A stretch of 10,689 bases of DNA from Streptosporangiaceae bacterium (GCA_030040475.1 JASHTQ010000323.1:1-10689), one strand, 5' to 3'; shown: positions 1 to 6,886, counted from the stretch's first letter. The notes: a model not told the origin generated them from the sequence alone. Numbers and translations: made by a program.

Positions 1-1
1 G

Positions 2-331
2 GTACCGCTGAGCGACGCGGCCCTGGTGAACGCCGTCATGACCGTGACCGAGGCCAAGACGCAGGCGGTGCTCGACGCGGGCTTTCCCGGGACGGGTACC
101 GCGACGGACGCGGTGTGCGTGGCCGCGCGCCCGCGCCGCGAGGCAGGCTCGGGCGAGCCGGCTTGTTCGCGGGGGCACGCACCACGGATCGTTCGGATAA
201 ATAAAGGTGCCCTGCTGACGGCGGCGGCTGCGCTGGCTACGGTCGTTCGCGGTCAGACGAGCTCTGTTACCCAGTCGTGGAACTGCGCGATGTGGTGCTC
301 GCTGGGGACCAGCACGCCGCCGCCGGAGTAG
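2..331 (+). CDS. cbiZ: Adenosylcobinamide amidohydrolase (CbiZ), 3' part, with aberrant C-terminus
   Basis: The gene is cut by the left edge; the reading frame is open from base 2 and ends at the TAG at 329-331. The first ~43 residues (…ALVNAVMTVTEAKTQAVL… then GTGTATDAVCVAA) match the conserved C-terminal half of CbiZ, which hydrolyses the aminopropanol side chain of adenosylcobinamide so that salvaged corrinoids can be rebuilt into cobalamin. After about base 130 the family likeness stops. CbiZ normally ends with a Gly-Pro-Arg-Ser / Trp-Gly-Ala-Arg segment about 20-35 residues later. Here the frame instead runs through low-similarity sequence and overlaps the convergent oxygenase fragment by about 79 bases. 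The other two frames stop at 198-200 and 202-204 and do not restore a convincing ending. The gene may be frameshifted or its 3' end replaced, so activity is uncertain. The family call rests on recognised motifs. Confidence 0.7.
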   Translation, partial: VPLSDAALVNAVMTVTEAKTQAVLDAGFPGTGTATDAVCVAARPRREAGSGEPACSRGHAPRIVRINKGALLTAAAALATVVRGQTSSVTQSWNCAMWCSLGTSTPPPE

Positions 332-624
332 GCGCGCGAGCCCATCGACAGCTGGGTCAGCTCGCAGGCGCGGAAGTCCTGGCGGTTGACCCGGTCGAAC
401 AGCTCCACCGAGGGCGAGGTGTCCTGGCCTGCCTCGATCACCGATGCGTCGAACAGCCAGTCGCACACCACCGTCGTCCGGTCCGCGGCGAGCGGGAACA
501 TGCGGTGCGCGATCACGTGGTCGGGCACGAGGTTGAGGAACACCTGCAGCCTGACGGTGACCGCGAAGTAGCGGCGTTCCTGCTGCGGTGACACGCTGGG
601 GAGCCGGCCGAATCCCCTGCGCAC
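253..624 (-). pseudogene. Ring-hydroxylating oxygenase alpha subunit (Rieske type), C-terminal fragment
   Basis: This frame encodes about 123 residues from a GTG at 624. From about residue 19 it reads like the C-terminal catalytic domain of aromatic-ring-hydroxylating or choline-monooxygenase-like alpha subunits: VFLNLVPDHVIAHRMFPL, then TTVVCDWLFD, then VNRQDFRACELTQ and a tail ending FHDWV. A complete protein is about 350-450 residues with an N-terminal Rieske [2Fe-2S] domain (CxH…CxxH) and a mononuclear iron site. Neither the Rieske domain nor the two iron-ligand histidines is present here. Upstream codons in the same frame do not continue the family; instead sequence 625-678 is made of short repeats. 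It is best read as a decayed remnant without function. No good ribosome binding site supports the GTG start. Confidence 0.65.
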
Positions 625-678
625 CTGGCCCGATGTGACTTTGCAGGATAGCTGGCCAGCTTTTGCAGGTACCTGGCC
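625..678. repeat. Cluster of interspersed short direct repeats at the oxygenase breakpoint
   Basis: CTGGCC occurs at 625-630, 652-657 and 673-678 (as ACCTGGCC at 623-630 and 671-678). TTTGCAGG occurs at 640-647 and 662-669, between them. AGCTGGCCAGCT at 650-661 is a perfect 12-bp palindrome. The units alternate with a spacing of about 21-27 bases. The array begins exactly where the oxygenase reading frame loses its family likeness. Multiple short repeats at an end are typical of some insertion sequences, including the IS21 family, so this may be a scar of an element. No transposase is visible, so that origin is inference. Confidence 0.45.
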
Positions 679-802
679 ATGATGGCGCCCTTGCCGCCAG
701 GTTGGTTGGCTCGGGCATGCGGCTGCGTGTCGGCGCGGGGGGACATCGAGGTTGTGGGCGGTTTCCTGGCAGGCCCGGGGTTGAGGTGGCGCCTGCTGCT
801 GG

Positions 803-1210
803 TCAGCCTGTAGGGGCTGCGGGGTTGGTGAGGAGCTGGCAGTTCTCGAAGTCCATGCAGCCGCAGTCGAGGCAGGCGGCGATGACGGCGCGCAGTTCGG
901 TCAGGTCGCTGATGATGGCGTCGATCTGGGGGAGCTTGCGGGTGGCGAGTTCGCGCCACTGGCGGGTGGCTGAGGGGCGGCCGGTGCTGGTGGCGAGCAG
1001 GTCGCGGATGTCGGCTATGCCGAACCCGGCGCGCTGGGCCATCTTGATCAGCGCGATGCGCCGGATGGTCGAGGGCGGGTAGCGGCGGGTTCCGTCGCTG
1101 GCCCGGGGCGGGAACGGGATCAGGCCGGCCTGCTCGTAGTAGCGCAGCGCGGAAGGGCGCAGGTGCACCTGCGCGGCTAGTTCCCCGATCCGCAGTCCGG
1201 TCCTGCGCAC
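803..1210 (-). CDS. MerR-family transcriptional regulator with SoxR-type cysteine motif
   Basis: This is a 135-residue one-component regulator. Residues 7-75 form the N-terminal winged helix-turn-helix of the MerR family (RIGELAAQVHLRPSALRYYE, then RRYPPSTIRRIALIKMAQ). Residues 80-112 look like the dimerising helix. The C-terminus carries C113, C116, C118 and C124 with spacing CX2CXCX5C, the same spacing as the [2Fe-2S] ligands of SoxR, so redox or thiol sensing is plausible. The start is GTG at 1210, preceded by an AGGGAG ribosome binding site about five bases upstream. It is divergent from the transporter at 1260, and the 49-bp gap holds a MerR-type operator, so it probably controls that transporter and perhaps itself. 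Whether it binds an Fe-S cluster or a metal is inferred only. Family assignment is firm; true SoxR orthology is less so, because outside the cysteine motif the likeness to SoxR is moderate. Confidence 0.88.
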   Translation of the reverse strand: MRRTGLRIGELAAQVHLRPSALRYYEQAGLIPFPPRASDGTRRYPPSTIRRIALIKMAQRAGFGIADIRDLLATSTGRPSATRQWRELATRKLPQIDAIISDLTELRAVIAACLDCGCMDFENCQLLTNPAAPTG

Positions 1211-1220
1211 GGCGGCTCCC

Positions 1221-1251
1221 TTGACTTAAAGCGCGCTTGAAGGCCCAGTAT
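1221..1251 (+). promoter_or_regulatory. MerR-type promoter with 18-bp operator dyad in a 19-bp spacer
   Basis: A -35 box TTGACT (1221-1226) and a -10 box CAGTAT (1246-1251) are separated by 19 bp, the lengthened spacing at which MerR-family proteins activate by distorting DNA. Nested here is the dyad CTTAAAGCGCGCTTGAAG (1225-1242), with 8 of 9 positions symmetric. Its CTTGAAG half closely resembles the CTTGAGG half of the E. coli SoxR box. Transcription would start about 7 bases after the -10, at the GTG of the transporter gene (1260), predicting a leaderless mRNA. The boxes and symmetry are visible in the sequence; protein binding is inferred. Confidence 0.75.
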
Positions 1252-1259
1252 CGCATTCC

Positions 1260-2537
1260 GTGGGACTAGGAGTTATCGCCGCGGGCGGCGCGGTCAGGCG
1301 GCGCTGGCACGCGTCGGCGTATGCCCCCGTCTTCGCCAGCCCGGTGCTGCGTCGGCTGCTGTCGGCGTTCGCGGTGTCGGCCGTCGGGGACGGGATGAGC
1401 GCGGTGGGGGTGGCGTGGCTGGCGATCCGGATCGCGCCGCCGGGTGACCGCAGCCTGCTGGTGGGCGTGGCGGTCGCCGCCTACACGCTGCCGGGCGCGG
1501 CGGGGGCGGTGCTGCTGGCCAGGCCGCTGCGCGGGCTGGGCGGCAGGCACCTGGTCGCGGCCGACTCGGCGCTGCGCGCGGTGGCCCTTGGCGTGATCCC
1601 GCTGCTTTATGCCCTCGGGGCCTTGCACGCCGGGTCGTACGTGGGGCTGCTGGCGGCGTCGTCGCTGCTGCATGCCTGGGGCCTGTCGGGCCAGTACACG
1701 CTGGTCGCCGAGCACCTGCCGCCTCAGTCGCGGACTGCGGGGAACGCGCTGCTGTCCGGCTTCGGGATGGCCGCCTACGTGATCGGCCCGCTGCTGGCCG
1801 GGCTGGCGGTGGCGGCCGGGCCGGCGCTGCCGGTCACCGTCGACGCCGCCTCCTTCGCCGTTCTCGCCGTGGCGGCGGCTACGGCGAGGGGCCCCGCGCC
1901 CGCGGCCGGGCCAGCGGATGCCGGCGAGCCGGGCCGGGTGCGGGGGCTGGCGGTGATCGCCCGCCGTCCGGCGCTGGCGGGGCTGCTCGCGCTGACAGTG
2001 GTCTACTTCTTCCTCTACGGGCCGGTCGAGGTGGCACTGCCGCTCTATGTGACAGGCCCGCTGCACGGCAGCGCCGGGCTGCTGGGCCTGTTCTGGACGG
2101 TGTTCGGCGTCGGGGCGACCGCCGGCAGCATCACCGCCGGGCTGGCCCGCCGCCTTCCGCTGTGGCCGGCCCTGGTCGCGGCGGTGATCGGGTGGGGTGC
2201 CGCGCTCGCCCCGCTGGGCCTGCTGCGGCTCCCGGCTCCCGCCCTGGCCTGCTTCGCCGCTGGCGGCCTGCTTTACGCGCCTTACCCGGCCCTGTCGGCG
2301 ACCTTGTTCCAGCGGGAAAGCCCCCCGCAGATGCTGTCCCAGGTCCTGGCCGCCCGCGGCGCGCTGACGGTGCTCGCGGCCCCGCTCGGCACCGCGCTCG
2401 GCGGGCCGCTCACCGCGTGGCTCGGCCCGCAGGAAACCCTGCTGGCCTCCGCGGCAGCCACGATCGCGGCCGGCCTGGCCGCCGCGGCGGTCATCGCCGC
2501 CCGTCGTCGGCGGGCCGCGACACGCGATACGCGGTGA
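1260..2537 (+). CDS. Major facilitator superfamily transporter (EntS/MFS_3-like exporter)
   Basis: This 425-residue integral membrane protein has about twelve hydrophobic segments, a short basic N-terminal cytoplasmic stretch and a basic C-terminal tail (ARRRRAATR). The start of helix 1 (LSAFAVSAVGDGMSAVGVAWLAIR) carries the Ser-x-x-Gly-Asp-Gly signature common in the MFS group that contains the enterobactin exporter EntS and macrolide-efflux-type pumps. A central loop around residues 210-235 separates the two six-helix halves. The GTG at 1260 is chosen because it gives the expected N-terminal length and sits at the predicted transcription start, which makes the message leaderless; no Shine-Dalgarno sequence precedes it. 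Divergent placement next to a SoxR-like regulator suggests inducible efflux of a redox-active or toxic compound. The substrate cannot be read from the sequence. Confidence 0.85.
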   Translation: MGLGVIAAGGAVRRRWHASAYAPVFASPVLRRLLSAFAVSAVGDGMSAVGVAWLAIRIAPPGDRSLLVGVAVAAYTLPGAAGAVLLARPLRGLGGRHLVAADSALRAVALGVIPLLYALGALHAGSYVGLLAASSLLHAWGLSGQYTLVAEHLPPQSRTAGNALLSGFGMAAYVIGPLLAGLAVAAGPALPVTVDAASFAVLAVAAATARGPAPAAGPADAGEPGRVRGLAVIARRPALAGLLALTVVYFFLYGPVEVALPLYVTGPLHGSAGLLGLFWTVFGVGATAGSITAGLARRLPLWPALVAAVIGWGAALAPLGLLRLPAPALACFAAGGLLYAPYPALSATLFQRESPPQMLSQVLAARGALTVLAAPLGTALGGPLTAWLGPQETLLASAAATIAAGLAAAAVIAARRRRAATRDTR

Positions 2538-2549
2538 CGCCCCGGCGAA

Positions 2550-2588
2550 AGCCAGGGCGGCAGGAGGGATGCGGCAACCGCCCTGGCT
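2550..2588. terminator. Hairpin terminator between convergent genes
   Basis: AGCCAGGGCGG (2550-2560) pairs perfectly with CCGCCCTGGCT (2578-2588): an 11-bp GC-rich stem with a 17-base loop. It starts 13 bases after the transporter stop codon and lies before the end of the convergent DUF71 gene (stop at 2673), so it may terminate both. No U-run follows on either strand, which is common for actinobacterial terminators. Confidence 0.7.
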
Positions 2589-2672
2589 GGACGGCTGAAC
2601 CAGCACACTTCGACGGTAACCCGGCCGCCGACGGCTGTTCCACCATCCGGCCCACAGGTTTCACTATCCGGG

Positions 2673-3500
2673 CTACTGCTCGAATCCAGCGCACTTGGTG
2701 ACGGGCAGACGCGGATAGCGGGGAAGCGCGGGGTCCCATTCGGCGCGCGTGCACCGGAGATAGACGGTGCCCCGGCGCGTTTCGTTGAGCTTCGCGTGCC
2801 GGCAGGCCGCGCACAGCCCGGGCTCCGCGCCGAGCCCGGGCCGGATGTCGGTGAAGACGAAGCCGTCACGCTCGGCGCTGGCGCCGATGGTCACCTCGAC
2901 CGGGCGGCTGAAGCCCGGGCCGTCGGTGGCGAAGGTGTGAAACTCGCCGTTCTCGCCGCACGGGTCGATGGTGGCGGGCAGCGTGCGCAGTAGCGCCTGG
3001 TCATACCGGAGTCCGGCGATGGCCGCCGGCGCCTGGGACGGGTCGACGCAGGTGATGACGGCGCGGATGCCGCAGGCCAGGATCTCGCGGGCGAGTTCGG
3101 CTGTCGGCCGGTGCCACAGCGGGAAGACGGGAGTCAGTCCGGTGCCCGCGAGTGATGCCTCGCGGTAGGCGCGGATGTCCTGGAGGAACAGGTCGCCGTA
3201 GACGATCCGGCTGACCTCCTGCTGCCGGGCGGCCTCCAGGGCCGCGGACATCTGCTGTTCGTAGACCGGGTTCGGGCACGGCCACGGGAGCTCGACGATG
3301 TGCAGCGGCAGGCCGAGCGCGGCGGCCTGGGCCTCGAGCAGCACCCGGCGGACGTCGTGCATGGCGACCCGCCCGGTGGCCGTGTTCACGGTGGTCAGCA
3401 GCCCGATGACGTCGATCTCGCCGGCGGAGCGGACCTCGTGCAGCGCCATCGCGCTGTCCTTGCCGCTCGACCAGCTCAGCCATGCCCGCTGCCGCACCAC
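2673..3500 (-). CDS. DUF71/COG2102 PP-loop ATPase (Dph6-like, B12-linked) with C-terminal Cys4 module
   Basis: The protein is about 275 residues. Residues 7-16 (WLSWSSGKDS) are the N-type ATP-pyrophosphatase PP-loop. Further family marks are GDLFLQDIRAYRE, PVFPLWHRP and ENGEFHTFATDGP. The family includes diphthamide synthetase Dph6 in eukaryotes and archaea; bacteria lack diphthamide, and comparative genomics has proposed a B12-salvage role for bacterial members, which fits these neighbours. After the ATPase core (to about residue 225) comes a module of about 50 residues with C230, C233, C250 and C270 and the motif LPRYPRLPVTKCAGFE. This resembles small free-standing Cys-rich actinobacterial proteins and could bind zinc or an Fe-S cluster. 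The start is taken at GTG 3500 (a second GTG is at 3497) because the PP-loop must be included; the frame is open to 3635, but that would cross the shared promoter. No strong ribosome binding site is seen. The gene is divergent from icmF. Confidence 0.82.
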   Translation of the reverse strand: MVRQRAWLSWSSGKDSAMALHEVRSAGEIDVIGLLTTVNTATGRVAMHDVRRVLLEAQAAALGLPLHIVELPWPCPNPVYEQQMSAALEAARQQEVSRIVYGDLFLQDIRAYREASLAGTGLTPVFPLWHRPTAELAREILACGIRAVITCVDPSQAPAAIAGLRYDQALLRTLPATIDPCGENGEFHTFATDGPGFSRPVEVTIGASAERDGFVFTDIRPGLGAEPGLCAACRHAKLNETRRGTVYLRCTRAEWDPALPRYPRLPVTKCAGFEQ

Positions 3501-3530
3501 ACCGACTGTACCTGGACGCCCGGCCGATTT

Positions 3531-3548
3531 ACTTGGACGTCCTACTAT
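3531..3548. promoter_or_regulatory. Operator copy 1 in the divergent DUF71/icmF promoter
   Basis: ACTTGGACGTCCTACTAT is an imperfect palindrome centred on GGAC|GTCC (10 of 12 central positions symmetric, 3533-3544). It matches copy 2 at 14 of 18 positions and overlaps the putative -35 box of icmF. It is likely a regulator binding site; the MarR protein encoded downstream of icmF is the obvious candidate, by inference. Confidence 0.6.
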
Positions 3549-3562
3549 ATTGGCGCTACGAT
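3533..3562 (+). promoter_or_regulatory. Putative icmF promoter
   Basis: TTGGAC (3533-3538) and TACGAT (3557-3562) are separated by 18 bp. Transcription would start near 3569, inside operator copy 2, leaving a leader of about 68 bases before the icmF GTG. An AT-rich TATAGT on the opposite strand (3549-3544) could serve as the -10 for the divergent DUF71 gene, though no clear -35 accompanies it. Confidence 0.5.
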
Positions 3563-3580
3563 AGTAGGACTTCCTAGTAT
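3563..3580. promoter_or_regulatory. Operator copy 2 in the divergent DUF71/icmF promoter
   Basis: AGTAGGACTTCCTAGTAT is the second imperfect palindrome (arms TAGGA/TCCTA, 3565-3576), with its centre 32 bp, about three helical turns, from copy 1. The two copies also create a perfect longer inverted repeat, GTCCTACTAT (3539-3548) with ATAGTAGGAC (3561-3570). The location over the predicted transcription start suggests repression. Confidence 0.6.
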
Positions 3581-3636
3581 TTCCTGGGCCGCGGCTGGGC
3601 TGGGGCCCTTCGCCTGCGGCTAGAGCGGAGGCCACC

Positions 3637-6600
3637 GTGCCCGCTGACTCCCCGGCGCTCCATGTGCCGGTCTACCCCGTGCGGTTCGTCACCGCCGCGA
3701 GCCTGTTCGACGGGCACGACGCGGCGATCAACATCATGCGCCGGGTGCTGCAGAGCCAGGGTGCGGAGGTGGTCCATCTCGGGCACGACCGCAGTGTCGA
3801 GACGGTGGCCAACACGGCGATCGAGGAAGATGTCCAGGGCATCGCCCTGTCGTCGTACCAGGGCGGTCACGTCGAGTACTTCAGCTACCTGGTACAGCGC
3901 CTAGCCGAGCTCGGCGCCGGTCACGTCAAGGTGTACGGGGGCGGCGGCGGCGTCATCGTGCCCGAAGAGGTTGCCGTGCTGGCCGGCCGCGGGGTGACCA
4001 TCTTCGTGCCGGAGGACGGGCAGCGGCTGGGGCTGCCCGGCATGATCAACAGGCTCATCGCGGAATGCGACGTCGACCTGTGCGCGGATGAGCCGACGCT
4101 GGACGCCGTACTCAGCGGCAGCTCCGCTGCCCTGGCGCGAGCGATCACGGTCCTGGAGGCCGGCCGGTCACCAGGCCTGGCGCAGGGCCTGCGCGCCGCG
4201 CTGCCGACCCGGCCGGTGCCGGTGCTCGGCATCACCGGCACCGGTGGCTCAGGCAAGTCGTCGCTGACCGACGAGCTGGTGCGGCGGTTCCGCCTCGACC
4301 TGGAGGACAAGCTGCGCATCGCGGTGGTCGCTATCGACCCGACCCGCCGGCGCGGCGGCGGCGCCCTGCTGGGCGACCGGATCCGGATGAACGCCCTGGA
4401 CAGCGGGGACCCGAAGCGGACGTTCTTCCGGTCGCTTGCCACCCGCACGGCGGAGGCGCAGCTGCCCGGGCGGTTCGAGGACATCCTGACGGCGGTCAAG
4501 GCGGCGGGGTTCGACCTGGTGATCGTCGAGACGCCGGGCATCGGGCAGGGCGACGCGGCGATCGTCCCGTTCAGCGACGTCTCGCTGTACGTGATGACGC
4601 CGGAATTCGGCGCCGCCTCCCAGCTGGAGAAGATCGACATGCTCGACTTCGCCGATGTCGTGGCCGTCAATAAGTTCGAGCGCCGGGGAGCCGAGGACGC
4701 CCGCCGCGACGTTGCCAGGCAGCTGGTCCGCAACCGCGCGGCGTTCGGCGCCCGCTGGGAGGACATGCCCGTGTTCGGCACCAGCGCCGCCCGGTTCAAC
4801 GACGACGGGGTCACCGCGCTGTACCAGCACCTCAAGGCCCTGCTGGCTGAACGGGGGCTGGCCGCGGGCGGGGGCGTGCTCCCGCAGGTCGACGTCAAGA
4901 CCTCGACCGGCCTCAGCAGCGTCGTCCCGTCCGCCCGCAGCCGCTACCTCGCCGACATCGCCGACGCCGTGCGCGGCTACCACCGGATCACCCGGCAGCA
5001 GGCGGAGATCGCCCGCCGCCGCCAGCACCTGAGCACCGCGGCCGACCTGCTGGGCGAGGACGAGGGAGCCGAGCCCGTCCGCAAGCTCCTCGCCGCCGCC
5101 GACGGCGAGCTGGGGGCCGACGTCCGCGACCTGCTCGAGCAGTGGCCGTCGCGGGTCGAGGACTACTCCGGCGACGAGTTCGTCTACGCCGTGCGCGGCA
5201 AGGAAATCCGCACCCCGCTGACCCGGGAGACGCTGTCCGGGTCCAAGGTGCCCCGGGTCGCGCTGCCGCGGACCACCGACGACGCGGAGCTGGTGCGGTT
5301 CCTGCGCGCGGAGAACCTGCCGGGCTTCTTCCCGTTCACGGCGGGCGTATTCCCGTTCAAGCGGGAGGGCGAGGCGCCGGCCCGGATGTTCGCCGGGGAG
5401 GGCGACGCGTTCCGCACCAACCGGCGCTTCCAGCTGCTGTCCCTGGGCAGCGACGCGACCCGGCTGTCCACGGCGTTCGACTCGGTGACGCTCTACGGCC
5501 GCGACCCGGACGTGCGCCCGGACATCTACGGCAAGGTCGGCACGTCCGGGGTGTCCATCGCCACCCTCGAGGACATGAAGGTCCTGTACTCCGGGTTCGA
5601 CCTGTGCGCCCCGACGACGTCGGTCTCGATGACGATCAACGGCCCGGCCCCGGCCATCCTGGCGATGTTCCTTCTCGCCGCCATCGACCAGCGGCTTGAG
5701 GCCTTCCGCGAGTCCCGCGGCCGCGAACCCGACGAGGCGGAGACCCGCGAGATCCGGTCCTGGGTGCTGCGCAACGTCCGCGGCACGGTGCAGGCCGACA
5801 TCCTCAAGGAAGACCAGGGCCAGAACACCTGCATCTTCTCCACCGATTTCGCGCTGCGGTGCATGGGCGACATCCAGCAGTACTTCATCGACCACCAGGT
5901 GCGGAACTTCTACTCGGTGTCGATCTCCGGCTACCACATCGCCGAGGCCGGGGCCAACCCGATCAGCCAGCTGGCGTTCACCCTCGCCAACGGCTTCACC
6001 TACGTCGAGGCGTACCTGTCCCGCGGCATGGACATCGACGACTTCGCGCCGAACCTGTCGTTCTTCTTCTCCAACGGCCTGGACGCGGAGTACTCCGTCA
6101 TCGGCCGGGTCGCGCGGCGGATCTGGGCCGTGGCGATGAAGGAGCGGTACGGCGCGGACGAGCGGGCGCAGAAGCTGAAGTACCACGTGCAGACCTCGGG
6201 CCGGTCGCTGCACGCCCAGGAGATGGACTTCAACGACATCCGCACCACGCTGCAGGCCCTGTGCGCGATCTACGACAACTGCAACAGCCTGCACACCAAC
6301 GCCTTCGACGAGGCGGTCACGACCCCGAGCGAGCACTCGGTCCGCCGCGCGCTCGCCATCCAGATGATCATCGACAAGGAATGGGGCCTGGCGGGCAACG
6401 AGAACCCGCTGCAGGGCTCGTACGTCATCGAGCAGCTCACCGACCTGGTCGAGGAGGCCGTGCTGGCGGAATTCGACCGGCTGGCCGAGCGCGGCGGCGT
6501 GCTCGGCGCGATGGAGACCGGCTACCAGCGCGGGCGGATCCAGGACGAGTCGATGCTCTACGAACAGCGCAAGCACGACGGCAGCCTGCCCATCATCGGC

Positions 6601-6882
6601 GTCAACACCTTCCGTGACCCGCACCGCGACGAGGCACCGGCGAAGCCGGTGGAACTCGCCCGCGCCACCGAGGCGGAAAAGCAGTCTCAGCTTGACCGGC
6701 TCGCCGATTTTCACGCGCGGCACGCGCAGACCGCGCCCGAGGCGATCGCCGGGCTGCGGGCCGCCGCCATCGGCGGCGGCAACGTCTTCGCCGCCTTGAT
6801 GGACGCCGTCCGGCACTGCTCGCTCGGGCAGATCAGCGACGCCTTCTTCCAGGTCGGCGGCCAGTACCGGCGCAACGTGTGA
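3637..6882 (+). CDS. icmF: Fused isobutyryl-CoA mutase with G-protein chaperone (IcmF)
   Basis: This 1081-residue adenosylcobalamin enzyme interconverts isobutyryl-CoA and n-butyryl-CoA, linking valine or branched acyl-CoA and butyrate metabolism. The B12-binding domain comes first (residues ~15-150), with the lower cobalt ligand H27 in DGHDAA. Next is a MeaB-like GTPase domain (~190-420) with Walker A GTGGSGKSS (201-209), ETPGIGQGD and the base-recognition motif N345-K-F-E348, where Glu replaces the usual Asp of NKxD. The mutase large-subunit barrel occupies ~500-1081. F585 (RMFAGEG) and Q729 (GQNTCIF), 144 residues apart, match the Phe/Gln pair that marks isobutyryl-CoA rather than methylmalonyl-CoA mutases (Tyr/Arg). 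The start is GTG 3637, six bases after a GGAGG (3627-3631). Length is normal for the family, with no frameshift. It appears to head an operon with marR and the BtuF-like gene. A cobalamin adenosyltransferase is not in the window. Confidence 0.96.
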   Translation: MPADSPALHVPVYPVRFVTAASLFDGHDAAINIMRRVLQSQGAEVVHLGHDRSVETVANTAIEEDVQGIALSSYQGGHVEYFSYLVQRLAELGAGHVKVYGGGGGVIVPEEVAVLAGRGVTIFVPEDGQRLGLPGMINRLIAECDVDLCADEPTLDAVLSGSSAALARAITVLEAGRSPGLAQGLRAALPTRPVPVLGITGTGGSGKSSLTDELVRRFRLDLEDKLRIAVVAIDPTRRRGGGALLGDRIRMNALDSGDPKRTFFRSLATRTAEAQLPGRFEDILTAVKAAGFDLVIVETPGIGQGDAAIVPFSDVSLYVMTPEFGAASQLEKIDMLDFADVVAVNKFERRGAEDARRDVARQLVRNRAAFGARWEDMPVFGTSAARFNDDGVTALYQHLKALLAERGLAAGGGVLPQVDVKTSTGLSSVVPSARSRYLADIADAVRGYHRITRQQAEIARRRQHLSTAADLLGEDEGAEPVRKLLAAADGELGADVRDLLEQWPSRVEDYSGDEFVYAVRGKEIRTPLTRETLSGSKVPRVALPRTTDDAELVRFLRAENLPGFFPFTAGVFPFKREGEAPARMFAGEGDAFRTNRRFQLLSLGSDATRLSTAFDSVTLYGRDPDVRPDIYGKVGTSGVSIATLEDMKVLYSGFDLCAPTTSVSMTINGPAPAILAMFLLAAIDQRLEAFRESRGREPDEAETREIRSWVLRNVRGTVQADILKEDQGQNTCIFSTDFALRCMGDIQQYFIDHQVRNFYSVSISGYHIAEAGANPISQLAFTLANGFTYVEAYLSRGMDIDDFAPNLSFFFSNGLDAEYSVIGRVARRIWAVAMKERYGADERAQKLKYHVQTSGRSLHAQEMDFNDIRTTLQALCAIYDNCNSLHTNAFDEAVTTPSEHSVRRALAIQMIIDKEWGLAGNENPLQGSYVIEQLTDLVEEAVLAEFDRLAERGGVLGAMETGYQRGRIQDESMLYEQRKHDGSLPIIGVNTFRDPHRDEAPAKPVELARATEAEKQSQLDRLADFHARHAQTAPEAIAGLRAAAIGGGNVFAALMDAVRHCSLGQISDAFFQVGGQYRRNV

Positions 6883-6886
6883 ACCG

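Noticed and set aside
513..1256. Reverse open frame of 247 codons overlapping the MerR gene
   Set aside because: It is a different frame from the clear MerR protein at 803-1210, with Arg/Pro/His-rich sequence and no motif.
1266..2606. Reverse-strand open frame of 446 codons opposite the transporter
   Set aside because: Gln/Arg/Gly-rich low-complexity translation typical of antisense frames in GC-rich DNA; the forward frame is a clear membrane transporter.
3501..3635. Longer DUF71 N-terminus using the open frame up to 3635
   Set aside because: The added 45 residues lack family likeness and would place coding sequence over the paired operators and the icmF promoter; DUF71 proteins begin just before the PP-loop.
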